Origin: Bufo bufo
Lineage: Eukaryota; Chordata; Amphibia; Anura; Bufonidae
Direction: 5' to 3'
DNA length: 64,000 nt
Assembly (NCBI RefSeq): GCF_905171765.1
Contig: NC_053389.1
Span: 783,004,772 to 783,068,771, forward strand
Positions 9,579-20,059 of this stretch are shown here, piece by piece. Under the pieces are notes generated by a model. That model saw only the letters and a program-made list of their open reading frames with translations, was not told where the DNA came from and did not search any database. A program made the translations under genes and the position numbers. Numbering within the stretch: position 1 is the stretch's first letter; every line of letters starts with the position of its first letter.

Positions 9579-10227
9579 CAGGGGCGTAGCTAGAAATGCA
9601 TGGGCCCCATAGCAAAAAAATTTATGCCCCCCCCCCGTGCCATCCACAGATCCCCCTCTCCCAAACAGTGCCATCCACAGATCCCCCCCCTTATAACAGT
9701 GCCATCCACAGATCTCCCCCCTAAACAGTGCCATCCACAGATCTCCCCCCTAAACAGTGCCATCCACAGATCCCCCCTAAACAGTGCCATCCACAGATCC
9801 CCCTCCCTGACGCTCACAGGAGTATATTTAGAAACTAATCAGTAACTACTTTAACTTTAATCATTGCTCATTGCTGAGCTCTTTACTTGGATTATTTGGA
9901 TATCTTACTCTGTCTTAGCTCCGGTAACAGCAGGCAGTGCGGGCGGCGCTCACTCACTACTGACGTCAAGCGCCTGCGCCTGCTCCAGTCCTGACTCCTC
10001 CCCAGCCAGGCCCGAGCCGCGGACCGCCGGCGCCCCGCCCACGACACTAGTCTAGTGTAGTGGGCGGGCGGTCCGCGACTCGGGCCTGGCTGCCTGTGTG
10101 TAGTGTGTATGTAAATAAAAATATATATATAAATAAAAAATCAACAGAAGGCGTACCGGACGGGTCCCCAGTGGCATAGGGCCCCATAGCCACTGCTATG
10201 GTTGCTATGGCGATCCCTACGCCACTG
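9579..10227. mobile_element. hAT MITE inside the Tc1 transposase
   Basis: The left end is CAGGGGCGTAGCTAG (9579) and the right end CCCTACGCCACTG (ends 10227). The flanks CTCTGGAA (9571-9578) and CTTTGGAA (10228-10235) match at 7 of 8 bases, a clear 8-bp hAT target duplication within the transposase frame. The interior has no coding capacity. A tandem repeat of about 30 bp (CAGTGCCATCCACAGATC units, about 9647-9805) fills its left part. Confidence 0.88.
9647..9805. repeat. Minisatellite, about 30-bp unit
   Basis: Five to six copies of a CAGTGCCATCCACAGATC-plus-C-run unit occur inside the hAT MITE. Open frames across it (about 9590-9845) are repeat artefacts. Confidence 0.85.
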
Positions 10228-10809
10228 CTTTGGAACAAGCTGATCTTGGTCTCATCTGTCCATAGGATGTTGTTCCAGAACTGTGAAGGTTTTTTTCGAT
10301 GTCGTTTGGCAAACTCTAATCTGGCCTTCCTGCTTTTGAGGCTCACCAATGGTTTACATCTTGTGGTAAACCCTCTGTATTCACTCTGGTGAAGTTTTCT
10401 CTTGATTGTTGACTTTGACACACATACACCTACCTCCTGGAGAGTGTTCTTGATCTGGCCAACTGTTGTGAAGGGTGTTTTCTTCACCAGGGAAAGAATT
10501 CTTCGGTCATCCACCACAGTTGTTTTCCGTGGTCTTCCGGGTCTTTTGGTGCTGCTCAGCTCACTGGTGCGTTCCTTCTTTTTAAGAATGTTCCAAACTG
10601 TTGTTTTGGCCGAATGTTTTTGCTATCTCTCTGATGGGTTTGTTTTGTTTTTTCAGCCTAATGATGGCTTGCTTCACTGATAGAGACAGCTCTTTGGATC
10701 TCATCTTGATAGTTGACAGCAACAGATTCCAAATGCAAATAGCACACTTGAAATGAACTCTAGACCTTTTATCTGCTCATTGTAAGGCCTCATGCACACG
10801 ACATTCTGT

Positions 10810-10925
10810 GCTGTCTGTGACCGGCCGGGAGCTCCTCCTACTGGTAAGTGACAGGTCTGTGCGGCACATTGCTTAATGATCTGTCACTTACCAGTAGGAG
10901 GAGCTCCCGGCCGGTCACAGACAGC
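10810..10925. repeat. Perfect 45-bp inverted repeat
   Basis: Bases 10810-10854 are exactly reverse-complemented at 10881-10925 with a 26-base spacer. The arms include GGAGCTCCTCCTACTGGTAA. It lies near the left end of the Harbinger MITE. Confidence 0.85.
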
Positions 10926-11089
10926 GCAGCAGGTAAGTATGATGCTTCTAATATTGCTAAGTAAACATGGCAACCAGGACTACAGTAGTGTCCTGGTTGC
11001 CATGGTTACCGATCGGAGCCCCAGCGATTAAACTAGGACTCCGATCTGAACTCTCCGCTGCCACCAATGATCGGAGGGGGGGAGAGGGG

Positions 11090-11330
11090 AGGCCACACAC
11101 TGGCCACCAATGATATTAAAACAATAGAGGGGGGGCCGGGGGGGGGCACACACTGGCCACCAATGATATTAAAACAATAGGGGGGGCGCACACTGGCCAC
11201 CAATGATAATACAATAGAGGGAGGGAGGGGGGGCCGCGGGGGGCCGCACACTGGCCACCAATGAAATTAATACAATAGAGGGAGGGAGGGGGGGCCGCAC
11301 TGGCCACCAATGAAATTAAAACTGGGGAGG
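11090..11330. repeat. Minisatellite, about 50-bp unit
   Basis: Five units of CACTGGCCACCAATGATATT plus a G-rich tract occur here. A related unit (ATTGGTGGCCAGTGCGCC) is repeated at 34922-35090 and, inverted, at 35395-35515. Confidence 0.85.
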
Positions 11331-12216
11331 GAGGGGGGTCTGCCCCCTCCTGCCTGGCAGCCCCTGATCTCTTATAGGGGGCTATGATATGCACAATTAA
11401 CCCCTCAGGTGCAGCACCTGAAGGGTTAATTGTGCGGATCACAGCCCCCTGTAAGAGATCGGGTGCTGACAGGCAGCAGGGGGCAGTCATGTACACAGTT
11501 CGTAGTATATTCTAAGTAGAAGCGTCCCCATCACTATGGGAACGCCTCTGTGTTAGAATATACTGTCGGTTCTGAGTTTTCACGAAGTGAAAACTCAGCT
11601 CTGAAAAAGCTTTTATGCAGACGGATCTTCGGATCCGTCTGTATGAAAGTAACCTACGGCCACGTATCACGGACGCGGATGCCAATATTGTGTGCATCTG
11701 TGTTCTTTCACGGACCCATTGACTTGAATGGGTCCGTGAACCGTTGTCCGTCAAAAAAATAGGACAGGTCATATTTTTTGGACGGACAGGAAACACGGAT
11801 CACGGATGCGGCTGCAAAATGGTGCATTTGGCGATTATTCCACGGACCCATTGAAAGTCAATGGGTCCGCGAAAAAAAAAACGGAAAACGGCACAACGGC
11901 CACGGGTGCACACAACGGTCGTGTGCATGAGGCCTAATTGGGATAATGAGGGAATAACACACACCGGGCCATGGAACAGCTGAGAAGCCAATTGTCCCAT
12001 TACTTTTGGCCCCTTAACATGTGGGAGGCACATATGCAAACTGTTGTAATTCCTACACCGTTCACCTGATTTGGATGTAAATACCCTCAAATTAAAGCTG
12101 ACAGTCTGCAGTTAAAGCACATCTTGTTCTTTTTTTTTTTCTAATCCATTGTGGTGGTGTATAGAGCCATAAATGTTAGAATTGTGTTGATGTCCCAATA
12201 TTTATGGACCTGACTG

Positions 12217-12611
12217 TAAATACTGCCTTTTTTTTCTGAAAAGGCAGTGTTTACATTAAAAAGCTTGCAGAGACATGCTATAGACACCAGAACTACTACG
12301 TTTAGCTGTTGTGGTTCTGGTGACTATAGTGTCCCTTAAATGAGAGGGGAAAAAAAAGAATCAGCAGAAAGTATCAAATAAAATGGCTGTATCATTATTC
12401 TAAAAATTAAAAAAGCACAACTTCTGACACAAATATATAGTATTTTTCAGATGACTTTTTTTTTTACAATGTGCAGATAGTACTGTACTACTAACCCCTT
12501 CATCCACCCCTACATACAGGGTAATACAGCGCCACATACCTCTTACATCCAGTGACGTCTCTTTGATGTAGATGTTCTCTTTCCTCATCTTCTCCTTTCA
12601 GACCTTCAGAC
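12217..12611. other. Remainder of the hAT element between Tc1 and next fragment
   Basis: No gene. Short inverted motifs (CTGCCTTTTTTTTCTGAAAAGGCAG near 12223-12248, and GTCTATAG near 12300) suggest decayed MITE material. Confidence 0.4.
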
Positions 12612-13150
12612 TAGTGATGAGCGGCAGGGGTCATATTCTAATTCGCGATATTTTGCAAATATTTCGTTGAATATTCGTTGAATATTCGTTAGGAGTAGTG
12701 TTGATTGCGAATTTTTGTAATGCAAATTTTTGTAATGAGAATTTTCGTAATGCGAATTTCCGTAATGAGAATCAATGAGATCGTGAAAACCCAGATCTGA
12801 TGGTATATTCTAACCCCAGGCGTTCCCATGGTGACGGGGACGCTTGTCGGGGAGGAGTATGCCAAAGTGGAACAATAGCCCCCATAGATGCCACCCAATC
12901 ATATGCCAGTAACAAGTGCCCCCATAGATACCCCCCAATCATGTTCCAGTAACAAGTGCCCCATAGATGCCCTCCAATCATGTGCCAGTAACAAGTGCCC
13001 CCATAGATGCCCCCCAATCATGTGCCAGTAACAGGTGCCCCCATAGATGCCCCGCAATCATGTGCCAGTAACAAGTGCCCCCATAGAAGCCCCCCAATCA
13101 TGTTCCAGTAACAAGTGCCCCCATAGATGCCCCCCAATCATGTGCCAGTA
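12612..13150. mobile_element. hAT-like end fragment with shared cassette and minisatellite
   Basis: TAGTGATGAGCGG (12612) followed by AATATTCG-rich sequence is the left end of the family seen at 32699 and 37104. It continues into the shared cassette (about 12795-12860: GGTATATTCTAACCCCAGG, TTCCCATGGTGAC, TATGCC) and a minisatellite of about 40-bp units containing CCCCATAGATGCC (12861-13150). No matching right end was identified. Confidence 0.6.
12861..13150. repeat. Minisatellite, about 40-bp unit
   Basis: About seven units built on CAATCATGTGCCAGTAACAA and GTGCCCCCATAGATGCC are arrayed head to tail. Confidence 0.9.
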
Positions 13151-13709
13151 AGTAGTACCATATAAAAAATAAACACTTATACTTACCTCCATCAGGCTGG
13201 CAGCGATGTGATGCAGGCCTCTTCCGACCTATGTCCCGCGCTGTGCAGCTCAGGTGGCGCAATGACATCATCACGAACACCTGCACCGGCCTCTGATAGG
13301 CTACAGGCATAGTGCCTTCAGCCTATCAGAAGACCGGGGAAGGGAGATGCCTCTCCCTCCACTGCCCCGCCGCAGCACATCTATCTGTATTACTGTCCTG
13401 AGGATGACAATACAGATGACTATGGAGATGAGCACTTCCACAATGGAAGCTCTCATCTCCCTGTGACCTGCCGCCCCCCACTTGTCACCAGAGCTGCGCC
13501 GCCTGGGGCCATCACCTCACTTTGCCTAATTGGCGGTGCGGCCCTGCTAGCGCCCCCTGGAATTTTGCGCCCGGGTCAGCGGTCCCCCCGCCCCACCCCC
13601 ACGCTACGCCACTGGCCAGCGGGGCACAAGAGGCAGCTGCCTTGGGCCCCCCAGGAGCAACTGGGCGCGGGGCAGCTGCCCCTTTTGCCCCACATTAAAG
13701 ACGGCCCTG
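13151..13709. other. Right part of the 8573-13709 hAT element
   Basis: GC-rich non-coding DNA. ATAGGCTACAGGCATAGTGCC (near 13295) and a flanking GATGATGTCATTGCGCC-type segment have inverted relatives at about 37700-37800, again inside a hAT-type element. Frames here show no recognisable product. Confidence 0.5.
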
Positions 13710-15145
13710 GCTACAGTTGCTACTTCCGTGAACCCCTGCACCACTACTTCCCGGGCAGGTAGGCTGCTGTGAAGCAGGTGCTCTACCCGGGCACGTTTGG
13801 CTCCCGACCTCCCACTGCTGCCACCCTGCTGAATCCCAGCCATGCTTTCAACACATATAATCGCCAACGTTAACTGAGAATGTATTTTTATGTCTCTACT
13901 GAAATAGGCCACTAAACGCTTTCAACACATCTAACCGCTGCCGACGTGAACTGAGAATGTATTTTCTGTTTGTACTGAAATAGGCCACTAAACGCTTTCA
14001 ACACATTTAACCGCAGCTGACGTGAACTGAAAATGCATTTTTCTTTTTGTACTGAAATACAAAAATAACACATATAACCGCCGCACTGACTGACTGCTGC
14101 AGCCGCTACTTCTGTGAACCCCTGCACCACTACTTCCCGGGTAGGTAGGCTGCTGCGAATCAGGTGCTCTACCCCAGGCACGTTTGGCTCCCAACTTCCC
14201 ACTGCTGCCACCCTGCTGACTCCCAGCCATGCTTTCAACACATATAACTGCCGACGTGAACTGAGAATATATTTTTCTATTTGTACTGAAATAGCCCACT
14301 GAACGCTTTTGCCACAAATAAGTGCACCAGTGAAATGCGTACATATTTTTCTTTTTTTAATGTAATACGCCCCTATACGCTTTTTAAAAGAAATAACTGC
14401 AGAATTGACCTGAGTCTATATTTTTCTTGTTGGACTGAAATAGGCCACTATATGCTTTGACAAGAATTAACTGCAGAAATCTTCTACCTCACAGTTTATT
14501 TATTTTTTGCCTTCCTCTGGCTCAACTTGCAGGATTACAGGCCGAACTGGATGGACAAATGTCTTTTTTCGGCCTTATGTACTATGTTACTATGTTACTA
14601 TGTAAATGCACTGAGAATATATTTTTCTTTTTTTACTGAAATAAGCCCCTTTATGCTCTTACCAGAAATGACTGCAACAGTGCAGTATGTATATATTTTT
14701 CTTTATTCACTGAAATTCGCCCCTATACGCTTTCAACAGAAATAACTGCAACAGTGCAGTGCGTATATATATTTTTCTTTTTTTACTGTAATACGCCCCA
14801 ATACGCTTTTAACAGAAATAACTGCAGCAGTGCAGTGCGTATAGATTTTTCTTTTTTTAATGAAATACGCCCCTATACGCTTTCACCAGAAATAACTGCA
14901 GAAGTGACCTGAGAATATATATTTCTTGTTGGAATGAAATAGGTCACTATACGCTTTAACCAGAAAACAATTAAATAGTGCAGTGCATACATATTTTTCT
15001 TATTTTACTGAAATAGGCCCCTATACGCTTTCACCAGAAATAACTGCAACAGTGCAGTGAGTATATATTTTCGCATTCATTGCAAATCAAAGTTTTCCTG
15101 AAATTCGTATCGAATTCCACTTCAGCTTCGATTGGCTCATCTCTA
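13710..15145 (+). repeat. Right half of interrupted block: long tandem repeat ending in hAT-like terminus
   Basis: From about 13850 to 15065 some fourteen degenerate units of about 75-80 bp repeat the pattern TTTTTCT-TACTGAAATA-CGCTTTCA-AACTGCA. Two larger copies of about 380 bp (starting near 13724 and 14104) share CCCCTGCACCACTACTTCCC. The block ends TTGGCTCATCTCTA (15145), a terminus seen in other hAT-like repeats of this window. Confidence 0.75.
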
Positions 15146-15146
15146 A

Positions 15147-15393
15147 TCATAATCATTAGAGCCCAAGCCTTGATAAGAGTCAAATCTACCTGAGAAGAGT
15201 AATGGTTATTCATTAATTCCTGCTCTCCCTGCCCACCTGCTGATAATTGACAGGCTTCTACCTAGTTTTCTCCCTTTCTCTCTAGGACTGAGCTGCCAAT
15301 CATCAGAGGAAGGGTGAGTAGAGCAGGATATTATCAATAACTCTTCTTAGGTAGATTTGACTCTTTTTAAGGTCTGGGCTGCAATGATTATGA
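15147..15393. mobile_element. Palindromic MITE
   Basis: The left arm (TAATCATTAGAGCCCA, AGAGTCAAATCTACCTGAG) is inverted with about 75-80% identity at the right (CTTAGGTAGATTTGACTCTT, GGGCTGCAATGATTA). Arms are about 105 bp. A second small repeat ending GGTTTCCTTTAA (15484) abuts the PLE fragment. Confidence 0.65.
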
Positions 15394-15484
15394 TGCTGGT
15401 TCTCGGCAACCACTTATTTTTAGCTGTCACTACTTTATACTGCCCTCAATACGGTCAGCATAAAGTTGATGACAGGTTTCCTTT

Positions 15485-16597
15485 AAGTGATAGATCCTCC
15501 TACACTCAACTCAAGGGTGACTCGACCAATGAGTTTCAATCTGAGTTAGAAAATATCCTTATGGGAGCATTGGAGGCCCAATTGATCTCTAAAGATGAAA
15601 TGAGATTTATGTTCAATGAAAAACCTAAGATACCCACCTTCTACTCGCTACCTAAGGTTCATAAGGGCCTTAATCCATTGAAAGGGTGCCCGATAGTAGC
15701 TGGGATTGATTCTATTTCACAGAAGGTGGTTACCTATGTTGATAAAATATTAGGGAGTTTTGTCACGGCCCTCCCCTTATACATTAGAGACACCATGAAG
15801 AAAATGGAAGTCCAGCTTCTTGAAATGATGAGCTTTATTTCTAGATGGTCTGCTGGTGGAAGATAATATCTTTTTAGCCTCCATTGATGTAGAGGCCCTA
15901 TACAGTAATATTCCTCATGACAAAGGCCTATTAGCAGTACAACACTTTTTAAAGACACGGGGTACTCACTGCATTCCACATAACGAATTGGTGTTAAAAC
16001 TTCTTGAGTTTGTATTGAGACATAATTATTTCTTATTTGGTTCTAAGTTCTTCCACCAGCTCAGGGGCACCGCTATGGGTAGTGCCTGTGCGCCTACCTA
16101 TGCAAATTTGTTCCAGGGCTGGTGGGAGGACACTATGGTGTTTACGGAGTACAGTATGTGGACACCATACATTGTGTTCTAGGGCCGCTTCATTGATGAT
16201 ATCTTCATACTTTGGAGCTGCCTCAGGAACACCTTTCTGGAGTTTATCAAGGCCATCAATGTGAATGACATTGGGATGCACTTTACCTATGAGCTCAATG
16301 ATAGTCATATGGCATTCTTAGACCTTGATATTATGCCACAGAATGGTACCATACGACCTCAGACCCAGAGAAAACCTATGGCAACGAATAGCCTTCTTAA
16401 ATGGGAAAGCCATCACCCTCTTAGTCTACGATGTGGTATACCAAAAGGACAGTATCTTTGTATACGCAGAAACTGTTACAACAAGGAGGACTTTCACCAC
16501 CAGGCCAGGGACTTACAGGCCAGATTTATCTATCTATTACATTTTCACAAAATATGGTCTGCATAGCATAGAAAGATTTCAAGAATTGGGCAGTTAG
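15485..16597 (+). pseudogene. PLE reverse transcriptase remnant (5' and 3' truncated)
   Basis: Across three frames the fragment shows PLE RT motifs in order: TFYSLPKVHKGLNPLKGCPI, LASIDVEALYSNI (motif A), LRGTAMGSACAPTYANLF (motif B'), GRFIDDIFILW (catalytic box) and LDLDIM. It ends at SLLKWESHHPLSL and an RNC segment, before the zinc cluster and GIY-YIG nuclease. At least two frameshifts and a stop (TAG near 16181) kill it. The 5' end is cut at 15484 by a MITE. It is distinct in sequence from the intact PLE at 61500-63758. Confidence 0.85.
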
Positions 16598-16814
16598 CAG
16601 TGAAGCTTTGTTAATTTGTGTTGATCCACAGCGATGATTAAATCAATAGGAAAGTCTGAATCTTCCAGAGGGTTTATGATAGTAAAAAGTAAAACTATTT
16701 TTCAGGCTCTGTGGTTTACAAACATCTACATTGTCCTGCAACATGAAAAGTTGTTTGGATGTTTTACTAATTCAAATGAATAAATGAATGTACTTTAATT
16801 ATGGATTCTGTACA

Positions 16815-18452
16815 ACAAGTGGGCCTCCACGCGAGACGTGTGTACCGTGTTGCACTGTTTCGAGTACTCCACCAACATGGCCAGTGGCGATGACGCCGTC
16901 CTCAACGTTACTATAGCACTTCTATGTCTCCTTGAAAAAACACTTCGGGCGATGATGGAAGAGGATGTGGCACAGGAGGAGGAGGAAGAGGGATCATTTA
17001 CAAGGGTTTCAGGCCAGTCATTCACAAGTGGCTCCGAGTATGGGTTCCTGCACTAACATACGCAAGGTACACAACTGTACAGCCAGGACACAGTTGTGCA
17101 GGATGAGGAGGATTAAGAGTAGGAGGAACCGAGTGCACAGCAGGGTTGCACCAAAAGCAGCTCATCAGCATCACAGGAGCATGGCTGGGGGGATACAGAA
17201 GACACAGACGATACACCTACCACATAGGACAGCTTGTCATTGCCTCTGGGCAGCCTGGCACACATGAGCGACTACATGATGCAGTACATGCACAACGACC
17301 GCCGAGTTGCCCACATTCTAACCAGTGCTGATTACTGGGTGGCCACCCTGCTGGATCCCCGCTACAAGGACAACGTACCGTCCTTAATTCCGTCAATGGA
17401 GCGCGTTTGGAATATGCTCGAGTAAGTACAAGCGCACACTGGTTGACATGCTGCTGATGGCATTCTAACCTGACAGCGGGGGCTCAGTGGAAGCACAAGG
17501 CGTATGCAGAGGAGGAAGAAGAAGTCGCCAACGCAGCTGGGGCACCGCCAGCACCTCAGAAGGCAGGGTTAGAATGGTTGAAATGTGGAAAAGCTTTGTC
17601 AGCACGCCACAACAACCAGCACCACCAGCTGATATGGAACGTCTTAGCAGGAGACTGCATTTCAGCAACATGGTGGAACAGTAAGTGTGCACATGCCTAC
17701 ACGTACTGACTGATGGGTCTGCCCCCTTCAACTTCTGGGTCTCCAAATTGGGCACATGGTCTGAGCTTGCCCTTAATGCCCCTGATGTGCTGGCCTGCCC
17801 TGCGGCCAGTGTATTGGCTGAACGTGTTTAGCACTGCAGGGGGGGTGATCACAGACAAGCGCAGCTGCCTGTCCACAGCCAATGTGGACAAGCTCACGTT
17901 CATTAAAATGAACCAGGCATGGATACCACAGGACTTGTCCATACCTTGTGCTGAATAAACAAGTATACCGACCGCACCCAGCCATTGTTATACTCCAGCG
18001 CACTTTCTCTTTGCGTTCTCTTTTCCATTTCCCAATGTTTTGGGACCTCCCCAAATTTATAAAAAATAAATAAATGAAAAAAAAAAAAACAATGTCGGCT
18101 GCCTCCTCCTCCTCCACCGCCCCTTCCACCTACGCCGCCACGTCTACCGCCTCCTCGACCTCCTACTCCACTTTGACCTCCGCCTCCTAGTTCAAGATTT
18201 TTTTTTTTTATATTTTATCTTATTTTAAGTAATTTCCCTATCCACATTTGTTTGCAGGGCAATTTACCTGCTCTTACCCCCATTTTGCTTCCTTTTTCAG
18301 CCCTCTAGCCCTTACTATGACTATTTTACAGCTATTTTAGTGCACCAAAGTTTGGGTCCCCATTGACTTCAATGGGGTTCGGGTTTAAATTCGGGTCAAG
18401 TTCGGGTCCCGAACTCGGCGAACCCGAACATCCATGGGTCCTCTCATCCCTA
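16815..18452 (+). pseudogene. hAT transposase remnant with right terminus
   Basis: Scattered frames spell a hAT (ZBED-type) transposase: TNMASGDDAVLNVTIALLCL, then YWVATLLDPRYKDN near 17340 (conserved hAT motif), and the C-terminal dimerisation block FSTAGGVITDKRSCLS with NVDKLTFIKMNQAW (17830-17915). Stops and frameshifts separate them. The downstream CAATGGGGTTCGGG and terminus CTCTCATCCCTA (18452) match, inverted, the element at 47148-51304. The N-terminal BED finger and left end are missing. Confidence 0.82.
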
Positions 18453-19034
18453 GTATTCACTGTTGTCACAGAGAGCGGTCCTAGACCATTAAGCATTGGA
18501 ATGGGAACAGTGGGGGGTTGGTGAGTTCTGGTATCTATTAGATTTTTTTTTTTAAGTGGCTATATATTTTTTTATGTATGTCCTAAATACTGTGTTTCTC
18601 AATCTTCCTAAGCCAACTACCTCTTACTCAAACAAATTTCCCCTAAGACCGCAATAACGAAAAGTCATACAATATAGCACATTAGCTAATTCTTACATGA
18701 CGTGAAGTACTACTACTGTTTTTATACTATTACAGGAAAAAATAGGAGGACACAAGCACATTACAACCTGTTTCATCTTAAAACATTGCACTGGTGAAGA
18801 GAGGACAATATGCTATAAGTCACGAGGCCTACAATATAGTGGTTAAATTGTTTCTACTCAGTTTACTGCCTTCTGTTCCTGGCCAACTCCACCATGTTCA
18901 ACAATAACTCCTTGTTACTTCATCCGTATTTTGCAGTGAGTATCATAGCCTGTGGCTTTCTATAGCCAACAGATTAGAAAAATGCAGTTAAAATAAAACA
19001 CATTGAACTTTAAACAGTGTATCTGATGACTCAC
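18453..19034. other. olfm2 intron, no other feature
   Basis: AT-rich non-coding DNA between the hAT right end and the olfm2 exon. No element ends recognised. Confidence 0.5.
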
Positions 19035-19141
19035 CCTATTATCTGCACTGGGAGCCATAGTATCTGTCATCCATGACCCAAACCGAGACCCCGAGGCACG
19101 TATCGTGATTGGGTTACTGACGCCTGTGAGTTTGCCACAAC
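19035..19141 (-). CDS. olfm2: olfm2 (noelin-2) coding exon, start of olfactomedin domain
   Basis: The minus strand has a TTTCAG acceptor before 19141 and a GTGAGT donor after 19035, giving a 107-bp exon. It completes a split Gly codon and then reads CGKLTGVSNPITIRASGSR and FGSWMTDTMAPSADNR, ending in phase 0. The wording MTDTMAPSAD fits OLFM2 better than OLFM1 or OLFM3 as I remember them. Noelins are secreted, disulfide-linked glycoproteins acting at the neuronal cell surface; the Cys here begins the linker to the olfactomedin beta-propeller. No stop or frameshift is present. The following large exon is not in the window, so it must lie left of base 1. Confidence 0.9.
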
Positions 19142-20056
19142 CTGAAATTGAAAAGGAATATGAAGGTGGTTGGAATGGTTATATTTATAGAATATGCTTA
19201 GATATTTCTAAGGCTAACTTTTACAGTTTTAGATAAAAAGAGAAAATATGATCTTTATAGTCTTTTTTGACACTAGACAGGCTTCACATTTTCAGAAAAT
19301 GAGTGTAATTTTAAAACAGCAGCTTAAAACCCTAGATTATCTCAAGAAGAAACAAGTTGGGGGCATGAGCATGCAGCTGTGAAAATACACCTTCTAGAGC
19401 TACCGTTCCCTTAGCCCTCACTTTGCCTATTTACAGTGGACTTGAACTATTATCTGCTCTAGGGAGGATAGTCAGGCGTTATGGAAAACAGGGCTTCAAT
19501 TTTCTAGCTCCAGAACCAAGAATTGGTAGATATTTCAGCTCTTTTTCGGTGCATAATCCAAAATGGCACCAACAGGAGTGCTCACGGCGTCTCCCTCAGC
19601 CCTAGGCCTCAGTCTAACATTAGATACAGCATCTGCAGACCATGACACGCCCAGCCTCTCCTGCTTCAGAAGACCCTGCACTGGAAAACTTTCCCGTAGC
19701 GGACCAGGAATGACTGGTGGCAGCTGAGACCTTTTTACCTGTTCTAGGCTTGGTAAGTGCATTTCTCACTAGCAACACCATCTACTCCTCTATTGCAGAA
19801 GCCTACTGCCCCACCTAAACACAGAATGTACCACCAATGAGGTGAAGTGAGGTGATCACCTCAGACAGCACCTCAGACAGGTAGGGGCAAGAGAGGGGCA
19901 GCCAAAGGGCCATCGGCTGAAGGGGTTAGGTTAAGAAATTGGCATTGGGGAGGGAGAGGCGCCATTTCAGTTTTCACCTCAGGCAGCAGAAAGGCTAGGT
20001 GCACCCCTGCCTAAATATAAAATGGGACTCACGCAGATGGCTAGTCAAAATGGCGA
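19142..20056. other. olfm2 intron with possible LINE 5' end
   Basis: No gene. A repeat of CACCTCAGACAGCACC type (about 19850-20010) resembles a decayed MITE; L1-like sequence begins near or after 20060. Confidence 0.4.
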
Positions 20057-20059
20057 TTG

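Larger units (their letters stand above)
9027..10704 (-). pseudogene. Tc1 transposase (DD34E) split by a MITE
   Basis: The N-terminal helix-turn-helix half starts at the ATG at 10704 (MRSKELSLSVKQAIIRLKKQ), runs to the WTDETKISLF motif (first catalytic Asp) and stops at 10236. The C-terminal half (9570-9027) carries QMDNDPKHT (second Asp) and SPDLNPIEH (Glu), spaced 34 residues apart as in DD34E Tc1 enzymes. Removing the MITE and its duplication leaves about 340 codons, the normal Tc1 length. A frameshift near 10560 also breaks the N-terminal part. The protein would cut and rejoin the TIRs at TA sites. Confidence 0.88.
10786..11934. mobile_element. Harbinger-type MITE inside Tc1
   Basis: The termini GGCCTCATGCACACGAC (10786) and GTCGTGTGCATGAGGCC (ends 11934) are perfect inverted repeats flanked by TAA on both sides (10783-10785 and 11935-11937), the 3-bp duplication of PIF/Harbinger elements. 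The interior is non-coding. It contains a perfect 45-bp hairpin (10810-10925), a minisatellite (about 11090-11330) and a cassette also found in elements at 12795, 33105 and 35600. Confidence 0.85.
8765..12216 (-). mobile_element. Tc1-family element with long TIRs, interrupted twice
   Basis: The ends begin CAGTCAGGTCCATAAATATT and are inverted at 12216, next to TA dinucleotides (8763-8764, 12217-12218). The TIRs are about 200 bp and similar throughout. The transposase lies on the minus strand. A hAT MITE (9579-10227) and a Harbinger MITE (10786-11934) are inserted inside, accounting for about 1.8 kb of the length. Confidence 0.9.
8573..13709. mobile_element. hAT-type non-autonomous element hosting nested insertions
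   Basis: The termini are CAGGGCTGTCTTTAA (8573) and TTAAAGACGGCCCTG (ends 13709), imperfect inverted repeats of hAT style. Flanks GCTAAAGC (8565-8572) and GCTACAGT (13710-13717) match at 6 of 8 positions, consistent with an old 8-bp duplication. No transposase of its own is visible. It contains a CA-rich stretch near 8680, the Tc1 element 8765-12216, the fragment starting 12612 and a minisatellite. Confidence 0.7.

Noticed and set aside
9590..9845. Frames on both strands of about 75-80 codons
   Set aside because: Minisatellite inside a hAT MITE; repetitive HPQIPP/ICGWH texts only.
12861..13150. CRISPR-like spacing of repeats
   Set aside because: Units are contiguous with no unique spacers; it is a eukaryotic minisatellite.
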